Source of the DNA: Ehretia macrophylla
Lineage: Eukaryota > Streptophyta > Magnoliopsida > Boraginales > Ehretiaceae
Assembly: GCA_037974665.1 (NCBI GenBank)
Contig: CM075775.1
Coordinates: 41,318,152 to 41,382,151 of the forward strand
Direction of reading: 5' to 3'
Length of the DNA stretch: 64,000 bases
The notes beneath the pieces were generated by a model. That model was not told where the DNA came from. It did no database searches and saw nothing but the letters and a program-made list of their open reading frames with translations. Positions 32,577 through 46,274 of this stretch are shown piece by piece. The translations under genes and the position numbers were made by a program. Each line of letters starts with the position of its first letter. Within the stretch, counting starts at the first letter, position 1.

Positions 32577-35500
32577 TGTCACGCCCTAACCCACCTATGG
32601 AGGCTAGACTAGGGTATGACCTAAATCATTATTGTTATTTTACGACTATAACCGATTCACGGATATTAATGCTTATTCCTTAGCCTAGAACTCCAAAAGT
32701 TTTTTGAAAAACTGGTAGCATAACTGCTGTATATAGGTCCTTTGGTTTGACCTAATTTCTAGAACACCTCAAAATTTCCAATCATAAATCTGATTCCAAC
32801 TAAAGTTCCTATTTTGTCATTAACTGTTATGCCTACTAATTTATTTTGAAAGTCCCATTTGGTTAATAAGCCTAGCATGATAACTATGTTCCATTTATTT
32901 GTCAATTTCCTATTATGCAAGTAACTATTATCCTTTAGCTAACAGGTGTGCACCCAAGTGAAATTAGATAGAGTTAACTTAGTGGATTAATCACCTAGTG
33001 GTTTAAACGCCTATGATAACTATTATTCAAGATAATGAAAGCAAATAACCAAATGAAGAGTTCATCCGGTTATAGATAGTACAATAAAAAATTAGACCCA
33101 AATTACAACGGGGTAATTTACATCAACAAAATAAAGAGTCCGCAAACAAACACAACATCCCTAATAGCATCCATGTTCACGAAAAGCACGCAATCCACAT
33201 AGTCATTCGAAAGGTTCATCAACTAGTACATTTTCTTCGGGTACCTGTTCCAAATCTACTTCACCTGTGACAAAAAAAAGGGTGAGTCCTTACGAACTCA
33301 ACGAGGAGGGAAACAAGTGAGAAGGTTTTGAAATCCTTTTTCCGGTTAATTTTATGAAAACTCCTTTGGAAGCATGTCATATAAAATAAGTAAGTTCATA
33401 ACATAACATAAATATAAATGAACACGTTTACCCGTTTTTCCTCCCCAAGGTCCTCTAGTAACCAAGCGAGAGTACTTAAACACATAGTGAAAAAGAATAC
33501 GGTGAGCTTTTGCTCTCAAGATCAATCGGTGAGCATTTACTCTCAAGATCAATTCCAATAACCATTGTTGTAGCCGGCATCAATCATCCACTTATCACTC
33601 CAACGGGTATACTCCGGATGTACCCCAAATCCTATGACCCAACTCTCCAAGGAAGTCTAGCCCCCAAGCGAGAGAGGGAATTGGACCATGGTAGTCACGC
33701 CAATACACTGGCAAGCCCGATGCCGCCCTGAGTGACGCGAACACTACCATGCCAAAATGAAAGGTTGCAACCTTGTATGCAATGCACATTTATGCCATTT
33801 AACATTTCACATTAGGAGGTCAACAACGTAGGTAGCCTCCGAGCAAGTATATGATCACATTTTGACATATTGGCACATAAGGCATTGTAAGAACATATAA
33901 TTATTTTATATATCAAATTGAAAGCAATTAAACTTTCACGGACAGCCAAGTAATCATGTTCAAAATAAGCCATAGAATATCAATTCACATTAGGAGGTCA
34001 ACAAAGTAGGTTACCTCCGGATGCACGTATGATCACATATCGACAAGTAAACATATGAGGCATGCTTTGACATGTAAATTCACTTTGTAAAACACTTAGG
34101 AGCATGTGAACATTTAACGGAAAGCCAAGTAACACCATATAAAACAAGTCATATAGCTCATTTTAGTTCACATATCAAGTGTTGAGATCATACAAGCATG
34201 CTACGACACTTGCACAAAATCGGGTGCAAGAATAGTTCACTTATTAACATGCAATCATCGAGAATCATGTTTAGAGTTATAAAGACAATTCCGGGCAGCC
34301 TATTAACATTCTTCAACATCAATTATAAGTCACACAAGAGTGGTTTATGACTTGGGAATCTACATGGCCATTAGGGTTTACAAGGGCCGTGCTCGGGTGT
34401 TGGTTTGTTTGCTAAGGACCACAAGAAACACTTAAACCATTTCAAGCATACTTAGCAATTATAGGACAGACTACTAACCACTCAATTGAACACATTTAAC
34501 CATAGGATCATCACTTAGCAAGTTTTCATAAGCAATAGGGCCTCAATTTCATGCTTACACATGCGATTAAGCAACAATTCATCAAATAATGAACCTAAGC
34601 CATGCATCAACCAAATTAAGCAACCTCAACCAACCAAAATAGCCCACACAACATCTAATTTCCATAATTCCAAGCATTCAACACCTCAAGTAAAATTACA
34701 ATATGATTTAAAGCATATTAACAAGCAAAAACCCCACTGCATTAGGCTGTTATCCCTCATTTGTTTAACCAAGAAAATAACGTCCAAATTCAGTGAAACA
34801 AATTTCAAATAGAAACTTAATGAGTTCTTTAAATCTAAGAACAAACCTCTCTTCATTTGGAGTTCGGACTTAGGAGTTATGGCCAAAACCGTGAGACTAT
34901 GCAAAACTGTCCAGTTTCATACACATTTCGATATTTACAATTTTTGAGGGCTTTAAACTCAACATTATCCTCAGCCTATTTCTGAAATATATGTTCAGAA
35001 CTGAAAAATATAGTGGCATACCAATTTTCATGAATTTTTAACATTGTTTACTAGGCCAAAACCATTTTGTTCTACAAGGTCCGAAATCTGCCAGAAAACG
35101 TGTTTGCATATCTCAAAGATTCTAGCTATTCTCAAGCCATGCATGAGTAGATAGGCTCATATAAACAGTTAAACACAGCCATATGAGAGCATGCATGTGA
35201 GTTTTGAAAGCATTTGAAAATTTTTAACCCTCACCTCTTTGAAGACTTAGCAAATGTGCATAAAACCCTTGTTTTTGAGCTTGGATGGTGCCAAATCCTT
35301 CCTATCCTTAGCTTGGCTGAATGGTATCTGGTTTTTCCTTAAATCCTAGCTTATTTAGCTTGTGTAAGAGGTGTGCATGTGTGTGAAACCAAAAGACAAG
35401 GAAGAAAACCATCAAAACTTACCTATGGCCGAAAATGAGAGGTTTTGAGGGAGTTGAGTGCTTGCTTGCTTGTTGCTTGCTATGGTTGAGCTTAGGAGAG

Positions 35501-36476
35501 ACTTAGAGAGTCCTTGAGAGCTTGTTAGAAGTCTTGGGAGCTCAAGATAGAGCTATGGCCGAGGGAGTGAGAGAATGGGAGAGAATTAGAAAGTTTGAGA
35601 GGAAAATGACGTTGAATGTTGCTTGTGTGTGTGTGTGTCAGCCTTGGGAGTGAACAAAGCTGAATTTTTTGTGTCATCTTGTCATTTTTTTAATTGTGAT
35701 AGCATGTGCATTGAGAGGGCCGACAAGTGAAGCTTGGGTAGGATGCATAGGGTTTATTTTATGCTTTGTGCTTTGTGTGTGTCATAGGAATGTTTCTTTT
35801 TGTCTTGTGTGAGTTTAATTTCAATTTTGTGTGCATGGGTGAGTAGGAAAGCCTTGTTGGCCGTGTAGGCCATGTGTGTGTGTGTTGTTTATTTTTTTAT
35901 TTTTTGAATTCTAGTGTTTGATGATAGGATATAAGTTTTGGTGAAGTTTTGTCTTTTAGTGGGTTGATTTAAGATTTAAATATAGCTTAGTGGAATGCTT
36001 AGGATAGTTTAATAGTATTTTAATGTTAGTAGAGTTTGTAGGATTATTTTATAGTCTAGTGCTTTGTGTAGGATTCTTTATTGATTAGCGTGCAGGCACG
36101 CTTTTCTAGGTTCTAGGGCACGCACTACGAGATAAGGCACGTACTTCAAGGCAAATGTACAAATTCTAAGGTAAATGCATGCAACCCTAGGTGAATGCAC
36201 GTAAACCAATGCAAGACACATAGTTCAATGCAATGCACGTAATTTCAAGGTATGACTCTTAAACCTAGGTTAAGGCACGCAGTTCAAGGTTAGGGCACAC
36301 GAATCAAGGTATCACACGTAAATCGAGGTTAAGGCACACAATTATATGTCAAGGCATGTATGACGAGGCATGGATGAAAACCAAGACAAGGCACGTAATC
36401 CAAGGTCGATCATATAATTCTGGGTCTAAGCCACACAAATCGAGTTAAAAGACGTTATTCGGGGTCGGACCTCACA
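32577..36476 (-). repeat. 5' LTR of element C, family F1, 3900 bp
   Basis: In plus coordinates it begins TGTCACGCCC and ends GGACCTCACA, i.e. TGTGAGGTCC ... GGGCGTGACA on its own strand. Because the primer site lies to its left, it is a 5' LTR in minus orientation. It directly abuts a second, partial F1 LTR at 36477. It has one copy of the segment that is doubled in the LTRs at 10295 and 42310. No gene is seen in it. Confidence 0.9.
36119..36466 (-). repeat. U3-end minisatellite in the LTR of element C, about 17 units
   Basis: Consecutive units of 18-21 bp of the form GGCACGTAATTCAAGGTTAA occupy about 350 bp next to the 5' end of the LTR. Most units keep GCACG or a one-base variant plus CAAGG. 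This is the longest array apart from that at 45823-46262. Confidence 0.8.
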
Positions 36477-39301
36477 TGCACATTCTCCTCGGGTACCTGT
36501 TCCAAATCTTCTTCACCTGTGATGATAAAGGAGGGTGAGTCCTTATGAACTCAGCGAGGAGGAACGAGAGATAACGTTTTGAAACTCTTTTTCGGTTAAT
36601 CTTATGGAAACTTCTTTGGAAACATGTCATTTAAAATAAGTAAGTTCATAACATAACATAAATATAAATGAACACATTTACCTATCTTTCCTCCCCGAGG
36701 TCCCCTAGGAACCAAGCGAGAGTACTTAAACACATAGTAAAAGGATACGGTGAGCTTTTGCTCTCAAGTTCATTTCGGATAACAGTTGTTGCAGCCGGCT
36801 TCAATCATCCACTTATCACTCCAAATGGGTGTACTCCGGATGTACACCAAACCTACGACCCAACTCTTCGAGGAAGTCTAGCCCCCAAGCGAGAGAGGGA
36901 ATTAGACCATGGTAGTCACACCAATACACTGGCAAGCCCAATGCTGCCTGGAGTGACGCGAACGCTACCATGCCAGAATGAAAGGTTGCAACCTTGTATG
37001 CAATGCACAATTATATCATTTAACAATTCACATTAGGAGGTCAACAAAGTAGGTTGTCTCCAAGCAATTATAAGATCACATTTTGACAAGTAAACATACA
37101 AGGCATGCTTTGACATGTAAATTCACTTTGTAAAACACTTAGGAGCATGTGAACATTTAATGGACAGCCAAGTAATACCATATAAAACAAGTCATATAGC
37201 TCATTTTACTTCACATATCAAGTGTTGAGATCATACAAGCATGCTACGACACTTACACAAAACCGGGTGCAAGAATAGTTCACTTATCAATATGCAATCA
37301 TCAAGAATCATGGTTAGAGATATAAAGACAATTCCGGGCAGCCTATTAACATTCCTCAAAATCAATTATAAGTCACACAAGAGTGGTTTATGACTTAGGA
37401 GTCTACGTGGCCATTAAGGTTTACAAGGCCATGCTCGGGTGTTGATTTTGTTTGCTAAGGACCACAAGTTACACTTAAACCTTTTCAAACATACTTAGCA
37501 ATTGTTGTGCAGCCTACTAACCAATCAATTGAACACATTTAACCATAGGATCTTCACTTAGCAAGTATTCATAAGAAATAGGGCCTCAATTTCGTGCTTA
37601 CACATGCGATTAAGTAACAATTCGTCATGTAATTAAACCCAAGCCATGCATCAATTAGTTAAGCATCCTCAACCAACCAAAACAGCCCACACAACTTCTA
37701 ATTTCCACAATTCCAAGCATTCAACATCTCAAGTAAAGTTACAACATGATTCAAAGCATATTACCAAGCAAAAATCCTACTACAATGGTCTATTTTTCCT
37801 CATTCATTTAGCCAAGTAAATAACTTCCAAATTCAGTGAACCAAATTTCAAATTGAATCTTAATGAGGGATTTAAATCTTGGAACAAACCTCGCTGTATT
37901 CTGAGTTCGGACTTAGGACTTATGACCAAAACCGTGAGACTACGCAAAACTGTCCAGATTCATACACATTTCGATAGTTTCCATTTTCGAGGCCTTTAAA
38001 CTCAAAATTAGCCTTAGCCTATTTTTGAAACATATGTTCATAACTGACAAGTATAGTGACCTACCAAATTTCATGCATTTTTATCAACGTTTACTAGGCC
38101 AAAAATGCTTCGTTCTACTAGGTCAGTAATCTGCCAGAAAAACTTGTTTACATATCTATAAGTTTCTAGCCATTATCAAGCCATGCATAAGTAGATAGGC
38201 TCATATAAACACATATACATGAACTTCAAGAGTAAATAAAGCCATATGAAAGCATGCATGTGAGTTTTGAAAGCTTTTAAAAAAATTTAACCCTCACCTT
38301 AGCAAGTTGATGCAAGAACGTCCTTGAATCGCACGAATAGCCTATTTTCCTTGTTTGGCCAAGTGGTAGCTTGTTTTTCTTTAAATCCTAGCTTAGTTAG
38401 CATATACTTAGTGTGTGCATGTGATTAGAACAAAAATAAATGGAAGAATTCTCTTAAACTTACATATGGTCGAAATGTGTGCTCTTGTGAGCTTGTGTGC
38501 GACTTTGAGCTATCTATCTTGAGTTCCTAGCTAGGGTCGAAGCTTGGAGTGTCCTTGAGAGTGATCTTGAGGTCTTTGATGCTCAAGTTAAAGTCATAGC
38601 CGAGAGAGAGAGTGAGAATGGGAGAGTTTGAGAGGAAAATGATGCTTTGAAATGTTGTTTGTGTGTGTGTCGGCCTTGGGTCTTTGCAAGGCTGAATTTG
38701 TTTTGTCTTTTGAGAAAATTTTGAATTGTAGGCATGCCTTGGGTGAGTAGGCCAAGAAAGGGAGCTTGGGGTAGGGTGTATGGGATTATTTATTGCATTG
38801 TTCTTTGTGTGTGTCATAGAATGTCTAGGATAGAATATTTTGTGCAAGGCTTGTCTACATGGCTTGACATGGTCTGCAATGTGATGCTAAAATTATGAAT
38901 TTTGAGTTGTGTTTTAAGCTTAGTTTATTGTAGGTTAGGTATATTTTATTGTCTAGTAGTTTGTGTTGTAAGAGAATGTTGGGAATTTAGGGTATCTAGG
39001 TAGAATAAAATATTGGAATGTTGAGATAGTTTAATATTATTTCAGTGTTAGTGGAGTTTGTAGGATTTCTTTATTGTCTAGTGTTTTGTGTAGGAATCTT
39101 TATTGATTAGCGTGCAGGCATGCTTTCCTAGGTATAAGGCATGCACTACAAGATAAGGCACACATTTCAAGGCAAATGCACGAATTTCAAAGTAAATGCA
39201 CGTAACCCTAAATGAATGCACGTAATTCAATGCAAGGCATGTAATTCAAGTTTTGGGCACGAGAATCGAGGTATCACCGTAAATCGAGGTCTGGCCTCAC
39301 A
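36477..39301 (-). repeat. Partial 3' LTR of the main minus-strand F1 element (element D)
   Basis: It ends at 39301 in GGCCTCACA next to the polypurine tract, so it is the 3' LTR of the element whose genes lie to the right. Its far end is missing: it starts at TGCACATTCTCCTCGGG, which corresponds to about 48745 in the full 5' LTR, so roughly 650 bp is absent. The two LTRs of this element match closely over the shared part. Element C most likely inserted here, and a later deletion removed the other side. Confidence 0.88.
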
Positions 39302-39302
39302 T

Positions 39303-39318
39303 CCTCCCCTCCTTAAAA
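39303..39318 (-). other. Polypurine tract of element D
   Basis: On the minus strand TTAAGGAGGGGAGGA lies immediately before the 3' LTR start TGTGAGGCC. Confidence 0.88.
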
Positions 39319-39341
39319 GAATTTCGTCCCGAAATTCAATA

Positions 39342-39581
39342 TTACCTTTGGAATAATGTCGGATATTGTCGTTCCATCTTGTCTTGCCTTTCCCACGTTG
39401 CTTCTTCAACTCCATGGTGATCCCACAACACTTTCACCATCGGTATAGACTTGTTGAGCAACTCCCGATCTTGTTCGTCTAGGATCCGAATAGGCTTCTC
39501 TTCATAAGACAAGTTCTCCCGAAGCTGCAACAGCTCTAGCGCCAAGATGTGTTGTGGATCAGGGTGATACTTCCGTAGCAT
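39342..39581 (-). pseudogene. Chromodomain and C terminus of F1 integrase
   Basis: The translation has the signature of plant chromovirus chromodomains: PIRILDEQDRELLNKSIPMV, KVLWDHHGVEEATWE, then MERQYPTLFQ before the stop. The domain directs integration to particular chromatin in the family. It is out of frame with the integrase core at 39617-40429, through a small frameshift near 39617-39640 in the stretch leading to VFHVSMLRKYHP. It confirms that F1 is a chromovirus. Confidence 0.92.
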
Positions 39582-39616
39582 TGAGACATGGAAGACATCA
39601 TGAATATTGAAGAGTT

Positions 39617-40870
39617 TTAGGGTAGTTCCAGGCGATACGCCAATTTGCCAACCTTTTCAACTATCTCAAATGGGCCTACAAACCCCGGGCTCAACTTTTC
39701 ACCCTTACCATGTTTAATCAATCCCCTCTGAGGTGATAACTTCAAGAACACCTTGTCGCTGACCTCAAATTCCAAATTCTGTCGCCGTCGGTCTGCATAA
39801 ATTTTTTGCCTGCTCTGGGCGGTAAGCATCCGTTTTCGGATGAGGTGGACATTTTCAATAGTCTTCATAAGTTCTGGTAGAAGGGTCGGGTCAAAAGTCT
39901 TTGTCTTACCTACTTTATCCCAGTAAATTGGGGATCGACATTTACGTCCATACAATGCCTCATATGGGGCCATCCCGACAGTGGCCTGATAACTGTTATT
40001 ATAAGCGAATTCCGCTAGAGGCAGATACATCTCCCAACCTTTTCTGAAGTCTAGGACACACACCCTCAACATATCCTCCAATATTTGAATAGTTCTCTCA
40101 GATTGTCTGTCCGTCTGAGGGTGATAAGTTGTACTGAAACTCAACTTCGTCTCCAAAGCTTCTTGTAATCTCTTCCAAAATCGGGAAGTAAAACGGGGAT
40201 CCCTATCCGACACAATACTTACAAGCATCCCATGTAGCCTTACAATGTCCGCTACATACATATCTCCTAGTTTCTCAGGGCTGTCCTCCTTGTTCATCGG
40301 TAAGAAGTGTGTTGTCTTAGTTAATCTATCCACTATGACCCAAATGACATCATGACCCTTTTGTGACCTGGGCAGGTCCACGGCAAAGTCCATAGTTATG
40401 TGTTCCCATTTCCATTGGGGAATTTCCAACGGCTGAAGTAAACCTGCCGGTCATTGATGTTCCGCCTTGACCCTTTGACAAGTCAAACACCGTGCCACAA
40501 ACTCTGCAATCTCCCTTTTCATGTTATTCCACCAATAGTATTGCTTCAAATCCTAGTACATCTTTGTCTCACCCGGGTGAATAATGTATCTTGAGTTATG
40601 GGCTTCCTCAAGTATCTTCTTTTTCAACTCTGGGTCATGAGGGACACAAATTCGACTCCTGAACCTCCAAATACCATCATCATGAAACTTGTAATTTGTA
40701 TTGCCTTCCTTAATCTTCTGGAACTGCTAATCCTTCTGTTGGGCCTCTCGTAACTCAGACAACAAGGTCGATTGAACCTGTGTAGTGATGAATAGTATCC
40801 CTTTTTGAGTCAATTGTGGTTTCCACATAAATGCTTGTTCTAACATCTCCCATACCTTAACCTCCAATTT
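39617..40870 (-). pseudogene. F1 integrase (zinc finger and catalytic core), broken
   Basis: The open core (40429 to 39617) holds the DDE residues: Asp in [10 protein letters not shown], Asp in [13 protein letters not shown], and Glu in the segment [19 protein letters not shown], followed by the [19 protein letters not shown] module. Upstream, 40430-40870 encodes the HHCC finger in a frame with stops (one near 40452). In vivo it would join the cDNA to chromosomal DNA and make the 5-bp duplications seen in this window. The core is the best preserved part of the element but is separated by stops from both RNase H and the chromodomain. Confidence 0.92.
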
Positions 40871-40885
40871 TGCCATGCTCGCCTT

Positions 40886-42309
40886 CTAGCTTAAGGCATC
40901 TGCTACCACATTCGCTTTACCTGGCACATATTTGATTGTGCAGTTATAATCATCCAAGAGTTCCATCCACCGTCTTTGCCTCATGTTCAATTCTTTCTGT
41001 GAGAACAAGTACTTCAAGCTCTTGTGATCCGTAAACACCTCAAACTTGTTACCCCACAAATAGTGCCTCGATTTCTTTAGTGCAAACACAATAGCCGCTA
41101 GCTCCAAATCATGCGTCGAGTAATTCAATTCATACAGCTTTGGCTTCCTAGAGGCATATGCAATCACTCTACCATTCTGCATCAATACACAACCTAGCCT
41201 TTCCTTAGAAGCATCGCTATAGATTACAAAGCCTTGACTTCCTTCAGGTAATGCAAGAACAGGCGCAGTAGTCAATCTTGTCTTCAACTCCTGAAAGCTG
41301 TTCTCATACTTGTCATCCCACACGAACTTTGTTTTCTTTTAAGTGAGCTTTGTAAGCGGTCCTGCAATCTTTGAGAAATCCTTCACGAACCTCCGATAAT
41401 AGCCAGCTAAACCAAGAAAACTCTGAATCTCCGTAACATTTTATGGCTTCTTCCAAGACATCACTGCTTCTATCTTTGTTGGGTCCACTGCTATTCCTTC
41501 TTGGGATATGATGTGCCCCAAGAATGCAATATGCCGCAACCAAAATTCAGATTTGCTAAACTTTGCATACAATTGATGCTTCTGAAGTTTTTGTAACACC
41601 AATCGCATATGTTGTTCATGCACGGCCTCAGACTTTGTCTATACCAAAATATCATCAATAAAGATTACCACAAATTGGTCCAAGTAGGGTTGAAACACCC
41701 TATGCATCAAGTCCATAAAAGCTGCAAGGGCATTAGTTAGCCCAAATGGCATTACCACAAACTCATAGTGCCCATATCTCGTCCTGAAAGCCGATTTAGG
41801 AACATCCTCCCCTTGATCTGCAGCTGATAGTATCCTTGTCTCAAGTCGAGTTTCGAACACACTTTAGCTCCTTGAAGTTGGTCAAACAACTCATCGATCA
41901 GTAGAAGTGGGTATCTATTCTTGACGGTCACTTGGTTCAATCCTCTGTAATCGATGCATAACCTCAACGTTCTATCCTTCTTCTTTACAAATAAGACTTG
42001 TGCACCCCACGGAGAAGAACTCGGTTGAACAAACCCTTTCTTCAACAATCCCTGCAACTGGTCCTTCAATTCTTGTAGCTCGGCTGGTGCTATACGATAG
42101 GGAGCTCTAGATATCGGCTGTGTACCAGGCAGTAATTCTATTACAAACTCGATCTCCCGATCTGGAGGCAAACCCAACAATTCCTCTGGGAACACATCGG
42201 TATATTCTCTAATCACCGGCATCTCCTCCAACTTAGCTTTGTCCGATGGCTTATTGATGAGGTAAGCTAAGTATCCGCTACACCATTTTCTCATGAACTT
42301 TACTGCTTT
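40886..42309 (-). pseudogene. F1 reverse transcriptase and RNase H, broken
   Basis: RT begins near 42309 next to the nested LTR. It includes [20 protein letters not shown] and [13 protein letters not shown] in one frame, shifts frame near 41820, and then shows [11 protein letters not shown] and the catalytic FIDD at 41651-41662. A stop at 41639 and further stops near 41450 and 41340 follow. RNase H (41323-40886) has the acidic residues in YSDAS, DLELA, TDHKSL and VADALS. Together these would copy element RNA into DNA in the cytoplasm. The accumulated lesions rule out activity. Confidence 0.92.
42305..42309. repeat. Target-site duplication GCTTT, left copy
   Basis: GCTTT precedes the nested LTR and is repeated exactly at 46275-46279. 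Confidence 0.93.
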
Positions 42310-45300
42310 TGTCACGCCCCAACCCGACCTATGGAGGCTAGACTAGGGAATGACCTAATTCTTCTATTCTATTTGTACGACTTGGTCATTTCTTACGATT
42401 AATACTTAACGTTGATTTAGAATTCCAAAAGATTTTCTGAAAATCCGGCAGTATGACGGCTATATTTAAAACCTTTGGTTTGACCTATTTTTTAAAATGC
42501 CTCAAAACCTTTAATCATTGATTCAATTCCAACTAAAATTTCCTATTTTGTTATCAATAGATATGCCTACTAATTATCTCGAAGCCTCGTTTGACTAATA
42601 ACCTAGCATGATAACTATGTCCCGTTTATTTTTCAATTTACCCCTATCATGCATGTAACTATTATCCTTTAGCTTACGAATTAGTACCTACGTGGAGTTG
42701 GATAGAGTTAACTTTGTTGATTATTCACCTAGTGGTTTAAACCCCTATAATAACTACTAATCAAGACAATAAAACAATAACCAAATAAGGAGTTCGTCCG
42801 GTTGTAGATAGTACAATCCAAAATTAGACCCAAATTACAACGGGGTCATTTACATCAACAAAATAAATATTCTTCAAAGCAAACACAACGTTCACAAAAC
42901 AGCCATTGTCAAGCAAGGCACATAATGCACGTAATCACTCCAAGGATTCATCAACAAGCACATTTACTTCGGGTATCTGTTCCAAATCTGCTGCACCTAT
43001 GACAAAAAAGAGGGTGAGTCCTTATAAACTCAACGAGGGGGAACGAGAGATAACATTTTGAAATCCTTTTCCGATTAAACTTATGAAAAACCCTTTTTGA
43101 AATCATGACATATAACACAAGTAAGTTTTATAACGTAATGTAAAGTAAAGAACACATTTACCCGTCTTTCCTCTCCGAGGTCCTCTAGGAACCAAGCGAG
43201 AGTACTTAAACACATAGTGAAAAGGATACGGTGAGCTTTCGCTCTCAAGATCATTTCTGATAACAGTTGTTGCAGCCGGCTTCAATCATCCACTTATCAC
43301 GCCAAATGGGTGTACTCCGGATGTACCCCGAAATCCTACGACCTAACTCCCCGGGGAAGTCTAGTCCTCAAGCGAGTGAGGGAATTGGACAATGGTAGTC
43401 ACAGTTGCCCCGGCAAGCCCAATGCCGCCTGGTGTGCGTGAACGCTACCACGCCATAATGAAAGGTTGCAACCTTGCATGCAATGCACAAGTATGCCATT
43501 TAACATTTCACATTGGGAGTTCAACAAAGTAGATTGCCTCCGAGCAAGTATATGATCACATTTTGACATATTAGCATATAAGGCATTGTAAGAACATGTA
43601 ATCATTTCATATATCAATTTGAAAGCAATTAAACTTCCACGGGCAGCCAAGTAATCATGTTCAAATAAGCCATAGAATGTCTTTTAACAATTCACATTAG
43701 GAGGACAACAAAGTAGGTTGCCTCCGAGCAAGTATAAGGTCACATATTGACAAGTAAACACACGAGGCATGCTTTGACATGTAATTTCACTTGTAAAACA
43801 CATGTAAATCAAGTCATATAACTCGTTTCAGGGTTCATGTATCAAGTAATAAGATTGTACAAGCATGTAACGACGCTTACTCTAGACCGGGTGCAAGCAA
43901 AGTCTACTTATCAACATGTAATAATCGGGAATCACATTTAGGGCTATAAGGACATATACAGGCAGCCTATTAATCTTCCTCAATATCCTTCATAATTCAC
44001 AAAAGAACGGTTTATGACTCGGGGAGCTACGGGGCCATTAGGGTTTGCTAGGCCGTGCTCAGGGTCGGTTTCGTTCGCTAAACACCACAAGCAACTCTTA
44101 AACCATTTCAAGCATACTGAACATTTATTAGGCAACCCACTAATCACACAATTAAACACAATAACCATAGGATCATCGCTTAGCGAGTTTTCATAGCCGA
44201 TAGGGTTTCATTTCATGCTTACACATGCGATTAAGCCACAAGTTGACAAATAATTAAACCCAAGCCATGAATTGATCAAGTAAAACATCCTCAAACATCC
44301 AAAACAGTCCACACAACATCCAAGTGCCACAATCCCAAGCATTTAATACCACAAGAGAAGTTACAATAATTTTCAAAGCATATCACTAGATACAAACCTC
44401 ACTGCAATGGCCTGTTTTCCCACAATCATTTAGACAAACAAAAAATCTCCAATTCCAGTGAACAAAATGTCAAATTAAAGCTTATTAAGTGAACTAGATC
44501 CAGAAACAAACCTCGCATCATTTGGAGTTCGGATTCAAGAGTTATAGCCAAAACCATGAGACTGCGCAAAACTGTCCAGATTTGTAGACATTTCAATACT
44601 TATCATTTTTTAGGGCCTTAGGGTCCGATTTAGCCTTAGTCTATTTTTGACAAAAATGTCCAGAACTGAAAACTATAGAAACCTACCAAATTTCATACAT
44701 TTGCAATATCGTTTACTAGGCTAAAATGGTTTCGCTCTACGAGGTCAGTGAACTGCCAAAAACCTGCTCTATTTTTCCAGATTTTCCAAATTTCGACACA
44801 TTTTGATATTTTGCCATTTTAGGGGTCTTAGAGTCAGAATTGGCCTTGGCGTATTTCTACGAAAAATTCTCAGAACTGGAAAACCTAGGAACTTACCAAT
44901 TTTCACACATTTTCAACATCATTTACCTGGCCAAATTTGTTTCGCTCCAACAAGTCAGAAAACTGCTCAGATTTCGCGATTCGTCCTATCTTAAAGTTCT
45001 AGCCAAATATCTTGCCATACATGGTTACAAAAGCTCAAGTGCACACATATATCACAAGTACAGAGGTAAATATAGACATATGAAGGCTTGCATGTGGATT
45101 TTGAAAGCTTTTTAAAAAGGATTAACCCTCACCTCTTGAAGATTTAGCAAATGAGCACAAATGCTCTTCAAAATGCATAAAGGGAGCTTCTTCCTTGCTT
45201 CTTGCTTGCTTGGGCTGCTATGGCTGAGCTTGAGAGAGATATTGAGAGCATGCTTGAGGTCTTGGAAAGGTCAAGAGGCAGCCATGGTCGAAAATGAGAG

Positions 45301-46274
45301 AGAAGGAGAGAGAATGAGGGAGTTTGTGAGGAAATGGATGAAGTTGAGTGTTTGTTTGAGTAGGTGCTTGTGTGTGTCAGCCTTGGGCTTGCAAAAATCT
45401 GATTTTGTGTCATCTTTTGAGCATTTTGAATTGTGAGGCATGCTTTGATAAGATAAAAGGGTAAGTCTTGTGTTTGGAGAAAGTGGAAAGCATAGAATAA
45501 TGTAATGAATATTTTAATGCATGCATTGTCTTGAAATATCTTCAATTTTTGAGTGTTTGGTCGTGTAATGCAATGAAGAATCTGAAAATTCAGATTCATG
45601 TTAGTCTATTTTGGATTATAATAAGTGTAGGTTTATAATAGTTTATTGGTTAGTTGAGTGTGTTAGGAAGAATATAATATTTTAGTAGTTTGTAGGTTTT
45701 GCAGAGAATTTGAATTAGGAATATAATATTAGTTAGTGGATTGTGTAGGATTATTTTATAGTTTAGTGCTTTGTGTAGGATTCTTTATTGATTAGCGTGC
45801 GGGCACACTTTCTTATGTCTATGGCACGCACTACGAGACACGTACAGAAATTAATACGGGCACGAATCACGAGGTAGACACGAACTACGAGGTAAGACAC
45901 GAACTTCAAGACTAAGGCACATACTTCAAGACTAATGCACGCAATCCTAGGTGAATGCACGTAAACCAATGCAAGGCACGTAATTTAATGCAATGCACGC
46001 AAATCAAGGCACGACTCTATATCTAGGTTAAGGTACGCAGTTCAAGGTTATGGCACACGAAACAAGGTAACACGCGTACATCGAGGTCAGGGTACGTATA
46101 TCTAGGTATCGCACGTCAGTCGGGGATTAGGGCATACCATTCTAGGTCAAGGCACGAATGACGAAGCATGCACAAAAACCAAGACAGGGCACGTAATCCA
46201 AGGTCAGTCATATAATTCTTGGTCTATGGCACGCAAATCAAGGTAACACACGTTATTCGGGGTCGGGCCTCACA
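42310..46274 (-). mobile_element. Solo LTR, family F1, 3965 bp, nested in pol
   Basis: In plus coordinates it starts TGTCACGCCCCAACC and ends GGTCGGGCCTCACA, with a perfect GCTTT duplication outside. It has no primer site, tract or internal sequence. It splits element D between protease (46564-46328) and RT (42309 on), so it is younger than element D. It is the longest F1 LTR here because it has both the ~260-bp duplication (about 44560-44970) and a long U3 minisatellite. Open frames inside (for example 45168-45599) are not conserved among LTRs. Confidence 0.95.
45823..46262 (-). repeat. U3-end minisatellite of the nested solo LTR, about 20 units
   Basis: About 440 bp of degenerate ~20-bp units such as GGCACGTAATCCAAGGTCAG and GCACGAATGACGAAGCATG. 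This array is longer than in the other F1 LTRs and partly explains the larger LTR size. Confidence 0.8.

Noticed and set aside
45168-45599. A 143-codon frame and other long frames inside F1 LTRs as host genes
   Set aside because: They lie wholly within LTRs and are not preserved among the other LTR copies.
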